From Incurvaria masculella (Eukaryota > Arthropoda > Insecta > Lepidoptera > Incurvariidae), in the NCBI GenBank assembly GCA_946894095.1, contig OX335642.1:21897021-21961020 (forward strand): a stretch of DNA of 64,000 nt, in the 5' to 3' direction. The translations under genes and the position numbers were made by a program. Numbering within the stretch: position 1 is the first letter of the stretch; each line of letters opens with the position of its first letter. The notes under the pieces are model-generated. The model did no database searches and was not told the origin of the DNA. It was given only the letters and a program-made list of their open reading frames with translations. Shown here piece after piece: positions 43,673 through 56,084 of this stretch.

Positions 43673-44559
43673 TATTTTTCGTCACTCTCTGGTCGATGGA
43701 ATATGTTGATTTGGTTTGCATATGAAATTACTTACACTTGAATTTGCAAAATGAACATAAAAATGCTGTAGCCAAAAAAGTTCGAAAGGAAAATAATAAT
43801 TTCTAGATTACTTAAATATTGAGGAAACAAAGAAAGCATTTACTATCATTATTACATACGTCATCCATAGTACGTTAGAGCAGTTCCACTTTCAGTTTTA
43901 ATGGCGCAAGTAATTCAAGCGCCATGCGTTACCGGCACTGCGGTTATTGTGTGAAGTTGGTATTTTTGGAAGGGTTATGTTTGGTTACATGCGACACGTA
44001 GGAGGTACGCTACACGGTTTATTTTGACACGGCATTCCAGCGGATCTCCACAGAAGTCACTAAGGGCTAGCTGATCAAGATATTGTATGCTGACAATACC
44101 CCTTCTGATCACAGACAGCGAAATGTTTGAGTAGGTGCAACGAATTAACACCCACTTAGTACGTGTGCATCTATTGTGTGTAGAACCATATGTGTAGTAT
44201 TGGTATGTGGAAGAATGTTTCCAGAATTTACATGTTGAAAGTATATGTTTAATCAACCATATTTAAACGGTTCCTGTCGTTTTAAATAATCATCTTCTAA
44301 ATGATCTTGTTCTGTATAATTGCCTTTTAGCCAGTAATAATATAAATCAAAGACACAATAAAATTAATATAAAATATAAACAAATATTGTTGTTCTTACA
44401 TTTAATGAATGATGCATATTTTTACAGATGTAAAAATCCAATCAGTCAAAGTAATTATTTAGTAAGGTTTTGTATTGAACAAGGTGTTTATAGTCAATCG
44501 TTGGTTTGTAGTATGCATGTGTGTGGAGATCAAAAATGGCATTTATATATGATTCTTTA

Positions 44560-44722
44560 TATTTATAATTCTTCTACACGTGTGTATGTCATTAACCTTC
44601 CAAACGGTTGGATCGATTTTTTGGTGTGGTTGAGTTAAGATTGTTTGGATTCATGATTGGACCCAGTAAGTGACGCTGTTGTTGAGATATTGACTCGAAC
44701 GGAGCCGGCCATCTCGACTAGT
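44560..44722 (-). mobile_element. Family E repeat, copy 2
   Basis: 'GTGTATGTCATTAACCTTCC', 'TTGTTGAGATATTGACTCGA', 'ACGGAGCCGGCCATCTCGAC', ending ACTAGT. Diverged from 42650-42773. Confidence 0.5.
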
Positions 44723-46126
44723 TTAAAATTTGTAAACGTGGTTGGAAACAGGAAAAAAATAATCATTCAAGGTTGCTTCAGCATATTCTCGCTTATTTAA
44801 TTACATCTCCGTAACTTCGTGTAACGTGTAAGCCGCGTACTTTTCATAATCCCGGCCACCCTGTAGCGTCGGTGTTCCCTACAAATGAATAGTTTCCCGC
44901 GGGCGAAGCCGGCGCGGCGCGGCCGTGGCCCAGTTCCGCTCTCCTGTATGCGGTACTTTTAATATATTCCCTGGAGCACCCTGTTGTGACGGCGTTCGCT
45001 GCAAATTGGACCTCATCGCGTGGTAGGAAGGTCGCTTATTTCGTGGCGTTCGCCGATCGGAAACAGGGTTGCTCTGTTTGAGTTTTATTTTATAAAGCGC
45101 TGCGTGATTTGGGAACGGAGACACCTGGGATTGGCTGCGGTATGCGGGGAAGGGGGACAGCGGTGGCAAACCCAAATGTATGACGGGGAGCGCCATTGTT
45201 AATTTTTATCAAAACACATTATCTTTATTTTAAAATCCGCATGAATTCATCAGTTATTGTGCCAAAGTGGATGATATACATCTAAGGATTATGCCAGCTT
45301 TACTACCATTGCTATAATCTGGTAAAAATGAAGTTTGTATTGCAGATTTCTCGGCCCAAATATTTCATATTATATCATTTTACGCTGATTATAAGGCTGA
45401 AGTAAATTTGATCCTACGTGTATTTTATATACATATGTATTATTAGCAATTTGTTAGCAATCATACGTTACCATTACTAATGTTTTCATAAAATTAAGGA
45501 TATATACGTAATTTTTTTTCTTGAGCAAAATATGTGTATTAGAGCAAACAGTTGCCATTTCAAACTAGCAACTTTTTTCCTATGTCTCAAAGTAAATCTC
45601 ACAAATGTTAGCAATTTTTATAACTTGTTTTACGACAATAAATACCTAACTGCTTAGTGTGCACAACAAGTGTGTAACAGCAATAATTTTCCAAACTTCC
45701 AATTTTATAGGGGAGTTATAGCAGACATATCGACAAACCACTGTGGCGCTATCGGACGAACAGCCCTTAATTAACCGTTGGCAAAAATAGCATCAGTTAT
45801 AATGTTTACACTTGTAAACCGTTTAGCATTTGGTTTGCGGAGGGAACAAAATGTTTACAGCACCCATTGTCACTGATCCCGAGCACATAATAAACCACAA
45901 TAATCTGTCTGGAGCGGCCAACACATGTCCTGTCGCACTCTAACGACATGATGAATTATCTTCTCGGCGACACGGAAATATGGCAACCCCACCCGCCACC
46001 ACGTAGCGGTGTCACCGTTAATGTGAGGAAGACGTCAATATGTACATTAACTAGATCATTTACAAATGAACAGGTACGACAAGTTAAGAGAATAATGAAA
46101 ATTTTTCACATTGAAAGCTGCAACGT
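44723..46126. other. Intergenic with a GC-rich block and forkhead-like motifs
   Basis: 44880-45200 is GC-richer, with TATTTTATAAAG at about 45087 and a 105-codon minus frame that is probably compositional. 45800-45870 has three TGTTTAC/GTAAAC motifs within about 60 bp (possible forkhead-factor sites). No gene supported. Confidence 0.35.
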
Positions 46127-46273
46127 GAGGGCTACGTCTGTACGTTATGATTTTTTCATAACTTAACTTCTATTCATAATGTACACACTTAAACCTTTTC
46201 ATACAAATCTTTAGGATATAAGTAGTATGATCATTATAATTATCAAAAAAACAAAACGTACGGACGTAGCTCT
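46127..46273. repeat. About 30-bp inverted repeat pair
   Basis: 46127-46157 and 46243-46273 share GCTACGT(C)(T/C)GTACGTT in inverse orientation with a few mismatches; a small MITE-like remnant. Confidence 0.55.
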
Positions 46274-47766
46274 TACTTGATTTATAAAATGTACAAAATT
46301 TCGGACAAATATTTCTTCATTTGACTGAGGTATCAGGCACGAGCCATTGTACGGAACTCAATCACCTTATTATGCTTTTAAAGTGCGAAAGAGTAAAAAG
46401 CATAGATATCGTTTACTAGTAGCGGTTACCTTTAGTGTGCGGAATGATTTTTGAATTAAATAAACCCGACCTAATTTTATCAAATCTTACCGAATCTATC
46501 CTAACCAGAGAAAAAATACCTTTACTACAAGAGTTATTTTAATAAATAAAAATGTTTTTTTAGTATCTATAAAACTATTTGTATTTATAGAACACAAATT
46601 AATAAACTCAACAAACACAAACTTTAATTATATGTTTGTAGAGAGACGAAAATCTGACTTCACATTTTTGTATAAGAACAGATGTTGAATTAATATATAT
46701 GTGTAAAGGAAAAATATTAAGGATCTAATTCAGAGAAAGAAAATTTTACTGCAATTATAATAGTAAACAAAATGAGAACAAATATACACTTTATTAGAAT
46801 ATTTAACTATGCGGAATGAGACTAGATCATCTTCGGGTGATTCGTTCTACATTCCGTTGGATTAAAGGTCTATTTGGCCGTGTATTCTCTACGGCTCCTG
46901 TTTTCAAACTACTTCAAAAAAGGAGGAGGTTTTGTGGTTGTGTGTATGTTAGTCGATATCGCCGCAAACTGTCAACCGATTTGAATAATTCTTTTTCTTA
47001 TTAGTAGTGTATATCTCAGGAGTAGTCCTTTTATAAACATTTTAAAGTATACCACTCCTAAGGGGGGGGGGGGGGTAAATCATACATTTTCAGTTGTGAT
47101 TTTGAACCTTATTTTTTTTTCTAACTTATATGGCCAGAAACACATAATCCCAAATCTGGCTTGTTTCAGGCCAAAAACAGACTTTTTCCAGCGATAAATG
47201 CTGAGAGAGCATTAAAGATTTCCGTAGGGTGTTGGTTTCCGAAATAAAATCCACTCGCAGAGCAACAACGCCGCTCAGTGATTGCCCTAACTATTTTTGG
47301 TTTTTCGGGCGCGCGGGAGGTGTCTCTTGATTCCATGATTTCAGCAAAAAGTCCTATTAGGCGGCTATTGGAATTTTTGATAGATTTTTTTATGAAAACC
47401 ATGAAGTTAGATATTTTTCGAGCAAATTTTTTATGTAATCAACTCATTTGGCTTTTTGAATATGAATTCCTTTAATGCGGAGCCGCGATTCGGTGCCCGA
47501 GGTTGTAAAATGGCAAATAATTCGAAAATAAAATCAACGGGTTACCGTTTTTTTACTATGTCGAAATTGACTTATCATTTAAGACCAACATTATCATAAT
47601 CCATCGAATATTTATAATTTAAAAGGCAGCATGCCTGCTCTATGTCATTTCTAGTTTAAAAGAACATTATGTGTAAATACTCTCTGACGATACAATCACT
47701 GAAATGAAAGCGCTTGCATCGGTGTTCCGGTACTAAAAAAGTCGCACATTGCAGTCTAGAGGAAAC
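46274..47766. other. Intergenic; G14 homopolymer
   Basis: AT-rich with an uninterrupted run of 14 G at 47062-47075. No gene recognised. Confidence 0.4.
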
Positions 47767-48482
47767 CAACAAGTGCGAGTCGGACTCCCACACGAAGGGT
47801 TTCGTACCATCGTACAAAATTTAACACAAAAAAATCACGTTTGTTGTATGGCTACCCCTTAATTTTTTATGATTTTTTTAATTTACCTATTTCTAGTTAT
47901 AGCGGCAAAATAAAAACACACTCTGTGAAAAAATCCGTTTTTTTATGCAGCCTGACATGGATGGCTAATACCACACAACTACCGTTATGATATTAGCCCA
48001 ATACACCACATTCTGAAGGAGTTAGGTGCCATGCCAGGGCCTAACCTTTATGAGCACGGTTACATTGAACCTTAGATGAAAAACATTGAACTAGATTGAA
48101 AAGACGGATAATTTATCATTGCCGATTCGACCATCTTTTCATCCAATGCGATGGCACCAACCCGGGCGGGCTTAAACCCTACCACTTAGTAGGGGAAGGG
48201 GACCTACAGTTTTACATGGATTCCGAACCATGGAGCAGCACGCAATCGTGACGAAATGCGCTTATCGAACTCAGAAAGAGAAAGAAAGTGGTGCATGTCG
48301 GGGCGAGGAATTGAATTGAGACCTCTGGTCCGCTAGGCTAGTCACCGCGCCACTAGGCTACGAGCCACTCAAACCTATTCCGGACGGACGGACGGACGGA
48401 CGGACGGGCGGATGGACGGACGGACAGCGGAGGCTTAGTAATAAGGTTCCGTTGGCACCCTTTGGGTTCAGAACCCTAAAAC
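47767..48482 (+). mobile_element. Family C repeat, copy 3, split by a SINE
   Basis: The left part 47767-47932 (AAGTGCGAGTCGGACTCCCA ... CACTCTGTGAAAA) and right part about 48375-48482 (ACGG repeats, 'AGCGGAGGCTTAGTAATAAG', GAACCCTAAAA) flank the SINE at 47938-48370. The segment normally lying between ('TTCATGAGATACAGCCC') is missing, so sequence was lost at the insertion. Confidence 0.75.
47938..48370 (-). mobile_element. tRNA-derived SINE, near full length, nested in family C
   Basis: Minus strand from TTTTATGCAGCCTGACATGG to GCCACTAGGCTACGAGCCAC. It contains a short internal duplication near 48060-48095 ('CATTGAAC'). Confidence 0.8.
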
Positions 48483-49479
48483 ATAAAACTGTAAAAAAGG
48501 TCATTATTTTAAGTTTTCTGTCTCACAACGACTCTTTGGGACTCGTTTGGGACCAATCGAACCCACGGGCAAGCGAGTGGTTAGGTGAGCATATAATGAA
48601 TGTGTCGGCTGCGAGCGACCTCGCAGCCATTTTGCAATTTTCTTGCGAACCGCAGTAAATAAGCCTGAAATAAGCGCCTCCGATTATCGTAGTGTCGAGG
48701 GTCACACTGGCGGAGTGCAGTGTAGTCGGCCTGCTGAACAAGCCCTGATCCTTTTAAAAATATTACAAGGTTCGATCCATTTAAGTGAATTGACCAAGAA
48801 TAAGATTCAGGGTTCTGACAAATAAGTATTCGTCCGTTATTTTTTTTTATTAAACCAAAAGTTATAAATAAATAAATCAAAGTTTAAAATGCCTAAACAG
48901 ATTTTGATTAATGAGGCATTGTTAGAATACTTTCGTCGCTCCTGATTTATTTGTTTTGGTAATTTGTCTAAATACATTGCAGGCCGTACAAACTTTTTTG
49001 TCAGATTTTACATTTCCGTTCTTCAAAAGGGAAAAAATTAACCGTTATACCTCACTTCGTTCTCCGTCTGTTCGTCAATCTGTCAAGACCCTTTCTCTTA
49101 GGAACACCTTGAGTTATTAAGTGTAAATTCACTTCAAAATTCTTAAGTCTATGTGGTCCCCAAATCTGGAAAAAAACAAGTTTCTGAGTCAACGTTATTC
49201 TAACGGCTATTTATATCGCATATTTTGATACTCGCAACTAAATCTTTACGTTACTTCACCTAGAATCATAAAATTTGGCCAGAATTATGGGCTCACATTA
49301 AAGGTAAGTAAAGGGAAAAAAACAAAAGTCGTTCATTGAAAAAATCCCGTGATGGACAAAATATCTACATACAATTGGTACGGAACCCTCGTGAGCAAGT
49401 CAGACTCACACGTGTCCGGGTTTTGACTGAGCATTCCATATTATAGAACTGATATTTATTAAACTAGCAAAAACATTAC
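48483..49479. other. Intergenic, nothing recognised
   Basis: 48540-48740 is mildly GC-richer with short frames on both strands; none is recognisable. Confidence 0.4.
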
Positions 49480-49869
49480 GAGCGGCTCGTGGCCTAGTGG
49501 CGCGGGCACTTGCCTAGCGTACCAGAGGTCTGGGTTCAAATCCTCGCCCCGATATGCACCACTTTCATTATCTTTCTGAGTTCGTTAAGTGCATTTCTTC
49601 AGGAATGCGAGCTGCTCCATTTTTCGGAATCCATGTAAAAATTTAGGTGGTAGGGTTTAAGCCCGCTCGGGTTGATACCATCGCATCGGATGAGAAGATG
49701 ATCGAAGCGGCAATGAAAAATTGTCCGTGTTTTCCATCCAGTTCAATGTAGCCGTGCTCATGAATGGAAGGTCCTGGCATGGCACCTAATTCCCTCGGGA
49801 ATGTACTGTATTGGGCTAATATCATAACGGTAGTTGTGTGGTATCCATGTCAGGTTGCATAAAAAAAAA
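49480..49869 (+). mobile_element. tRNA-derived SINE, reference full-length copy
   Basis: Begins with a tRNA-like head: A box TGGCCTAGTGG (49490-49500) and B box GGTTCAAATCC (49533-49543), the internal promoter of RNA polymerase III. The body carries GTAGGGTTTAAGCCCGC, 'CGAAGCGGCAATGAAAAATT', 'TTTCCATCCAGTTCAATG' and 'GGTCCTGGCATGGCACCTAA', and it ends TCAGGTTGCATAAAAAAAAA. About 390 bp, the best-preserved of roughly a dozen copies here. Confidence 0.85.
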
Positions 49870-50529
49870 CATTCAAACATCATTTATGTTTGATTTATAT
49901 GACGGGGGTATCCGAAATAGATGAATAATAAAAATAACTCGACATTTCCTAGAAGGTATAAACACCAGAATGGAATAAAAAAACACAACAATTTCCTTAT
50001 TTTAAAGTAATGCACGTATCGAATTCTTAAGAGTCATCCGAATAAACAACTCTCTTATTCAGTCATTGAAAACTTAAAAGGCGAAGGAGTGAAGTAGCGT
50101 TAAGCCCCGTTCGCGCCGTTCGCTCGGGGAGACGCGACGCGTTCACATCGCGCATTAATCCGGGCAGAGCCGAGCCGGCTGGCTTACTCGCAATATTTAT
50201 CCGGATTTACTCGGATTGCGAGCGAAAATATAAACGAGTGGAAAATGCCTTTTATGAATTTCGAGCTTTCGGCGCAAAAAGAGCGGGTCATTATAAAGTT
50301 AATCGTAGAGTTTTTAATGGAATTTGAAAAATAAATAGAATATTGAGTAAATTATTTTTTGTAAAAGCTTACGAGCGAGGTTATGTCACCTCAATAAACA
50401 TTTTTTAGTTCATTGAAATCCAGATGTTTAAGTGCACAAACATAATTGTACATACTGTTTTCATAATTTAAGGGAGTACAAAAAGGTCGCAGAAAAGGGC
50501 ATGCTACGAATGGAGTGCTTTATTTTAAA
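49870..50529. other. Intergenic with a GC-rich patch
   Basis: 50100-50240 is GC-rich and CpG-rich; promoter-like by composition only. No gene recognised. Confidence 0.35.
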
Positions 50530-51651
50530 CTAGCTGCGGTACCCGGCTCCGCTCGGGTTAGTGTCGGCTAAATTATTTCATGGATAAAAAGAAGCCCACA
50601 TGACTGGTCCAAAATAAGGTCAAACTGGTCCAGGACAATGTATCCATCTACCAAATTTAATCAAGATCGTTCGTGCCGAAACAGCATGATGAAACATCCA
50701 ATAATTCCCATTTAGATCTTGGTTGACATTTGATGGCTATTTTAAAAAAAAAGCATGTGCCGCCAGAACCTTTCTGCACTTGCACTGCTACATTGCTTAC
50801 CTAGAAAGTAAAAAACGTGTAACGTAGGCCCACAGCCAGCCTCAACATCCAAGTATGCCAAGTAGTCCTAAAGTTGCGGGAAATACCAAGCCATATTTCA
50901 GTACAATTAGTAAAAGTAAGCGCTGTCAATTTAGTTTTAGTATCATAAACGAAGTCTACAAACGAAATATCTTATAAAACAAAGCAACCTACTCCATGAA
51001 CAACCCTTACAGATTTATTATTATCATCCACATATATTATTATTGCGGTTATGAAATTCACATTATTATAAATGAACCAAAACAATCAAAAAATTACCAA
51101 TTACCAAGGACTAAGTAATTCGTTATAATTAACAGGTAAGTTACCTATCTATAAAATTAAAATAAAATGAAGTATCTTTCTGTACGTGTAACTCCTAACA
51201 AAAAAAAAACCTGCCAATAACTGACCTTGGGCCTATATTTCTTTAAGTACAATGCGTTTTTAACAAATCGCTAGTGCCTTGAAAAGTCGCCAAACACACA
51301 ACTGTCAATGACGTCTGCCCTCACGCGTCTGCCTGCCCGCTCTCTTTCTGCTCCCCCCCCCTCAGCCTCCGCGCGTCGGACCGCCCGCCCCGCCCCCGCC
51401 AAGCTGCCGCCGCCGCCCCCGGCCCCGCTCCCCTTAGCGTGAAGTAGCGCTACCGGCATCGTTTTCGCAGCCCGGTGAAAGTTCGAAAGCCCATGGGCAC
51501 AATATCTTTATAAATTGTAGCCTATAATATGTTATTCTGATGTATAAGCTATATTATTGTAAAGTTTCATTAAAATCCATTCAGTAGTTTTTACGTGAAA
51601 GAGTAACAAACATCCATCCATCCATTATTACAAACTTTCCCCATTTATAAT
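50530..51651 (+). mobile_element. Microsatellite-tailed element family A, copy 1
   Basis: From CTAGCTGCGGTACCCGGCTC to CATCCATCCATCCATTATT..CCATTTATAA. Shares with copy 2 the GC-rich block (51350-51440), 'AAGTTCGAAAGCCCATGGGC', and 'ATTCAGTAGTTTTTACGTGA'. Longer than copy 2 because of an extra AT-rich segment at about 50930-51290. Helitron-like or retroposon; class uncertain. Confidence 0.7.
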
Positions 51652-52596
51652 ACTAGCTGCGGTACCCGGCTCCGCTCGGGTTAGTGTCGGCTAAATTATT
51701 TCATGGATAAAAAGTAGCCCACATGGCTGATCCAAAATAGGGTCAAACTGGTCCAGGACAATGCATCCATCTACCAAATTTAATCAAGATCGTTCGAGAT
51801 GAAATAGCATGATTTAATGAGAAACATCCAATAGTTCGCATTTAGAGCTTCGTTGACATTTGGTGGCTATTCAAAAAAAAAAGCATTTGCCGCCAGAACC
51901 TTTCTTGCACTGCAACATTGCTTACCTAGTAAGTAAGTAACGTGTAATGTAGGTAAGTTTTGCGTGGACTCCAACCCACAGGTAGCCTCAACATCGAAAA
52001 CAGTAACCCATCTCGAACCTGACTGCTGCCAGAGATCCTATACATTGATAAAATACGCACATAAATCGGGTTAGTGGTTCGCAAGTTATAAGAATTTTAC
52101 ACTCTCTATTCACCCTTCAGGTAATGAAGCGTTTTATTATGTAGCCTATGAGTTTTGAGTAGAATCGGGCTAGACGTAGATACAATCCGCATCTAAATCG
52201 GGTAATTGGTTCTCAAGGATTTTGCCAAGTAGTCCTAAAGTTGCGGGAAATACCAAGCTGTACCCGCCCCCCCTCACCCGCCCCCGGCGGACCGCCCGCC
52301 CCGCCTCCGGCCCCGCTCCCGACACCGCCCCCGGCCCCGCTCCCCTTGGTGTGAAGTAGCGCTTCCGGCATCGTTTTCGCAGCCCCGTGAAAGTTCTAAA
52401 GCCCATGGGCACAATATCTTTATAAATTGTAGCCTATGTGTTATTCTGATGTATAAGCTATATTATTGTAAAGTTTCATTGAAATCCATTCAGTAGTTTT
52501 TACGTGAAAGAGTAACAAACATCCATCCATCCATCCATCCATCCATCCATCCATTATTACAAACTTTCCCCTTTATAATATTTATTAGATTAGTAG
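51652..52596 (+). mobile_element. Microsatellite-tailed element family A, copy 2, directly abutting copy 1
   Basis: Starts within bases of the end of copy 1, same orientation, with the same start and end; its ATCC tail is longer. Ends CCCCTTTATAATATTTATTA. The middle includes a SINE-like segment ('CTTACCTAGTAAGTAAGTAA', 'AACAGTAACCCATCTCGAAC'). Confidence 0.7.
52521..52554. repeat. (ATCC)n microsatellite
   Basis: About 8 units near the 3' end of the family A copy; three units at the same place in copy 1. Confidence 0.9.
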
Positions 52597-53107
52597 GAGT
52601 GATTGTAATTTTTTTTAAGGTATTTTTATTTAAAAAGAATTTATACATTTACGAAAACCATACCATCACAAAAACATGCCCATTCCCACGAAATACCACA
52701 CAGAGGATATAGGGCAATCCGAAATCTGGTAAGATCATTGCAGATTTTTGGTCATCGATCATATGATAATTGTTTAGGGATTCGAGTCGGAAACAGTCTT
52801 GAAAAAATGATGATTTCAATATTCAGTCCTTAATCTTTTATATACTCATTAAATGTATTTTCACTTTAAAGTCATTAAAGATTTCGATTCTAGTAGTTCC
52901 TACTAATAGTAAAGTTGTTGAGTAAAGAACAACCAGTGAACAAAATGAAGGTGATTACCAACCGCAATTGAAGTGAATGTATAAATAGGTGCATGACAGC
53001 TATATGTATGTTGTGATCTTACTGTATAGTTGACAACAACCCGTCTCTACCCCTCCGCTGAAACGGCGTGACGTCACTTATATATGTTTTTAGAACATTA
53101 TCTAAGC
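52597..53107. other. Intergenic, nothing recognised
   Basis: AT-rich; no feature seen. Confidence 0.35.
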
Positions 53108-53460
53108 AGAAGCATGAATTAAAGATTAAGGGATAGTTTGCTAACGTCATACCGGTATTGAATAGGGATAATAAATTTTCACAGGTGTCGTTGCAATTCG
53201 CATTTCAGAATACATTAAACAGAAACAAATTTATATCAATGATATATCTTATTTACAATAATATTAAGTTAAAATGTAACATTTTCATCACACATCAGGC
53301 AACTTTTGCAAACTTTTTTTAAGGACGGTCTAACTAGTTCTGGCAGTAACAGTAGATGGCGCTGATTAGAAATGTCATAGTAACAGCGAAAACAAGCAGT
53401 TTTCGGCGAGTTTATTTCGTTTTATGACGTTAGCTATCTATTACTTAATCTTTAATCTAT
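53108..53460. mobile_element. MITE-like element, about 40-bp terminal inverted repeats
   Basis: Left arm 53108-53150 and right arm 53424-53460 share ATTAAAGATTAAG and 'GCTAACGTCATA' in inverse orientation. Interior non-coding. Confidence 0.6.
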
Positions 53461-54404
53461 GGCAGGGGGGACTGTAGAGTAGGTAACTCTGGCCCCAAGT
53501 GCCGCCGCCTAAGTCCTTGTATGTCCAGGCGGTGTTCAAAATTGGTTAAACATAGAACGAGATACACCTTGTTGGGTAGCAATGCATTTTTTATTTGGTT
53601 GTCTAACTTACTACGAGGAATACATTACACGTAACATGTTTTTGAACACTCCTACTGTGCTTATATATACTAAATAAATTAAATAAACAGTTATCCATAC
53701 TTATAAAACAACGCATAGCCTAAACCGCTGGACCCAGGGATCTGTAATTTGGAGGAAAATAATCCTTGAGTACGCTACGGGGTGTATTATGGACGGGTTC
53801 TTATTTCTTTCCTTAAGCGGTGGCAAAGTTTGTATGGAGAAAAATGAATGATTATTAAAATGTGTTCTATATGCATATCTAAATCTCTAATCTAAAACTG
53901 TGGTCAGTTGTCATGCGCACGCTCGCGACGGTTTCAGACCACATTTGCCGACCGGGCTTTGCTCAGATGAATGTTTAAAACGACACTGACTGAAAAACTG
54001 AGGCGGCTGGTAAATAATAAAATTTTACGAAACATTTTCAGTAACATTATGTATTGATGATTCATTTGAATAAATAATAGAGAAATAATTCGAATATTGC
54101 AACAATGATTTTTTATGTGTACAAAAGGGTGGATATAAAAAGATAATAATATAAACAATACAACGGGAACTACTAAGTGAAGCAAGGTGTACTTACACGT
54201 TCAAATTTTTTTTATTTGTGAAGGACTGGTACAAAATACTGAAAAGATTGTTCTGAACTTTTATTGCAATAGCGGGAAAGTTTTGTTTAGAGATTCTATC
54301 TTGTTTTTATGGTCCGACTGCAATAATTTTTTTATCATTTCATTCATTCATATCATTTCTTGTTCAGTCCTATACCTTTTTGAACTTTAACTTCTTAGCT
54401 TGGT
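53461..54404. other. Intergenic, nothing recognised
   Basis: AT-rich; no repeat or gene recognised. Confidence 0.35.
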
Positions 54405-55085
54405 TTTCACCAAGTACTGATTTATTTTAATTGACACTTAAAGGGCCTTTATTACTAAAGTGCTGATTATCTTGTACTGGTATCGATTGAAAGATGGTAA
54501 GCAAGGCCCTTTAAGGTGGCCCAACCCGGCGGGCCCAACTCATTCGCGGGCACAGTACAAAACCGTGCTGTTGCGCTCTGGGACCTTCTCTGTTTCAAAG
54601 AATAAGACAGGCTCCGTGATGAGGAAGATGCAACATGTCCACAAAAAAGACAATGTGCATAGTGTATGATTTGGTAAGATTTACGAAAATTTTAATTTCA
54701 AAACGACTTATAGCTAAAAGTAAACCACGACCGCTGTAGAAAAAAATCTAACAAAAACCAAATAGATCATAAATCTTGATGAAATAAGCTATGTCTGATG
54801 AATCTTACTTTATCATTGCGTAATCCACCTCCAAAGTTATTGCATAATACGCGCGAAAAATTCGAACTTTCGGACCTTATAACTTAGAAACCAAACACAA
54901 TTTTACAATGCCAATGGTCATCAGACATCTAGTTCGATCAAATAAAGCTATTTTAAGCAAAAGTTTGGATCTCTGACAAGAAATATGGGCGTGATCTTCT
55001 TTCCCCTTTTGTATGGGGAGATGAGCGGGTTGGGCCACCTTAATGTACGGATTAAGCTAATCAGTACTTGGTGGAAGAGGCCCTT
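54405..55085. mobile_element. Inverted-repeat element with nested arm pairs
   Basis: Outer pair: TTTCACCAAGTACTGATT (54405-54422) and its near complement (55059-55076). Inner pair: TTAAGGTGGCCCAACCCG (54511-54528) and its complement (55026-55043). A third copy of the outer motif (AAAGTGCTGATTA) lies at 54459-54471 next to AAAGGGCC. It may be one MITE inserted in or rearranged with a relative. Confidence 0.65.
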
Positions 55086-55143
55086 AGTCTACTTTTTATG
55101 AAGGCAGTTAGTTGGGATTTTTATTATTTCCTTTTGAGAGTTC

Positions 55144-55394
55144 TGTGCCGGTATGTACCTACACACAACGACGGGCGCGGAGGATGTAATATGAAACGGC
55201 TGACTCGCCCCCCTCGCCTCACCGCGCGCCGTGCAAGTAGGGACATGCCGGCCCACGGCTCCTCAGTCCTCATTGGTAGGTAATAACGCCAAGTCGTGCC
55301 CTAGCCCGTATAACATTAAATGCGATAATTCTACAAAGACACTCGTTTGATTTGCCGGCTGAACAGAATCCTATGCCTCCCCTTAAATAGGCAA
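55144..55394 (+). repeat. 5' LTR (251 bp)
   Basis: TGTGCCGGTATG ... AATAGGCAA. No difference seen from 57886-58136. The start is fixed by the AGTTC duplication. Confidence 0.88.
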
Positions 55395-55396
55395 AG

Positions 55397-55414
55397 TGGT
55401 GACCCCGACGTGAA
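55397..55414 (+). other. Primer-binding site
   Basis: TGGTGACCCCGACGTGAA, two bases after the LTR, starts with the TGG expected from pairing to a tRNA CCA end. The tRNA was not identified. Confidence 0.65.
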
Positions 55415-55724
55415 AGTGAGCCGGCAAATACAAAAATCGACCTGTGACATTTTTTCCTTCCGCTGTGGACGTCAAACGTTGGGCACGACTCGGAAGACTC
55501 CGTCCGCAGCGGACATCAGTGCTGGAGATACCACAGCTCGGCACTCACCAGAGGTGCTAGCACGTTACCGGCAGCACGAGCACAGGACTTCACGATGACA
55601 CCACGAGCTCCACTAGACGGCGCACGGCACCCCACAGCACGGCAGGTACAAGGCGAGCTCTGCACGACCCGACCCACAGGCGTTTGGCTAGACAGCGCAT
55701 AAGGCGTTCGGCAGGCCAACGCAG

Positions 55725-56084
55725 ATGGCTCTCGGCAGTACAGCGCACACGGCGCTCGCCACGACAGAGCACATGGCGCTCGGCAGTACAGCGCACACGG
55801 CGCTCGCCACGACAGCGCACACGGCGCTCGCCACGACAGCGCACACGGCGCTCGCCACGACAGCGCACACGGCGCTCGGCAGTACAGCGCAAACGGCGCT
55901 CGGCACGACAGCGCACAGGGCGCTCGGCACGACAGCGCACAGGGCGCTCGGCACGACAGCGCACAGGGCGCTCGCCACGACAGCGCACACGGTGCTCGGC
56001 CAGCAACAGCTCGCAGCGATCAACCGAGACCCAAGCTCAACCGAAGACGATTTGGTTAATCGAGCCACGCGCAGCGGACGGTAA
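55725..56084 (+). CDS. Minisatellite-spanning ORF ending in TRSGR (doubtful)
   Basis: Opens at ATG 55725, runs through the 8-residue repeat and ends DDLVNRATRSGR at a TAA. The TRSGR ending resembles the C-terminal tail of some LTR-retrotransposon integrases. It may be a relic of a pol tail extended by repeat expansion; translation is unproven. Confidence 0.25.
   Translation: MALGSTAHTALATTEHMALGSTAHTALATTAHTALATTAHTALATTAHTALGSTAQTALGTTAHRALGTTAHRALGTTAHRALATTAHTVLGQQQLAAINRDPSSTEDDLVNRATRSGR
55727..55999 (+). repeat. 24-bp minisatellite, about 11 units
   Basis: Variants of GGCGCTCGCCACGACAGCGC repeated with a 24-bp period. As the period is a multiple of three and lacks stops, four frames stay open across it, producing several overlapping 119-144-codon frames that are compositional. 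In one plus frame it reads (TALATTAH)n. Confidence 0.85.

Noticed and set aside
44879..45196. 105-codon minus-strand ATG frame in a GC-rich block
   Set aside because: Composition explains its openness; no domain, signal or splice context is recognisable.
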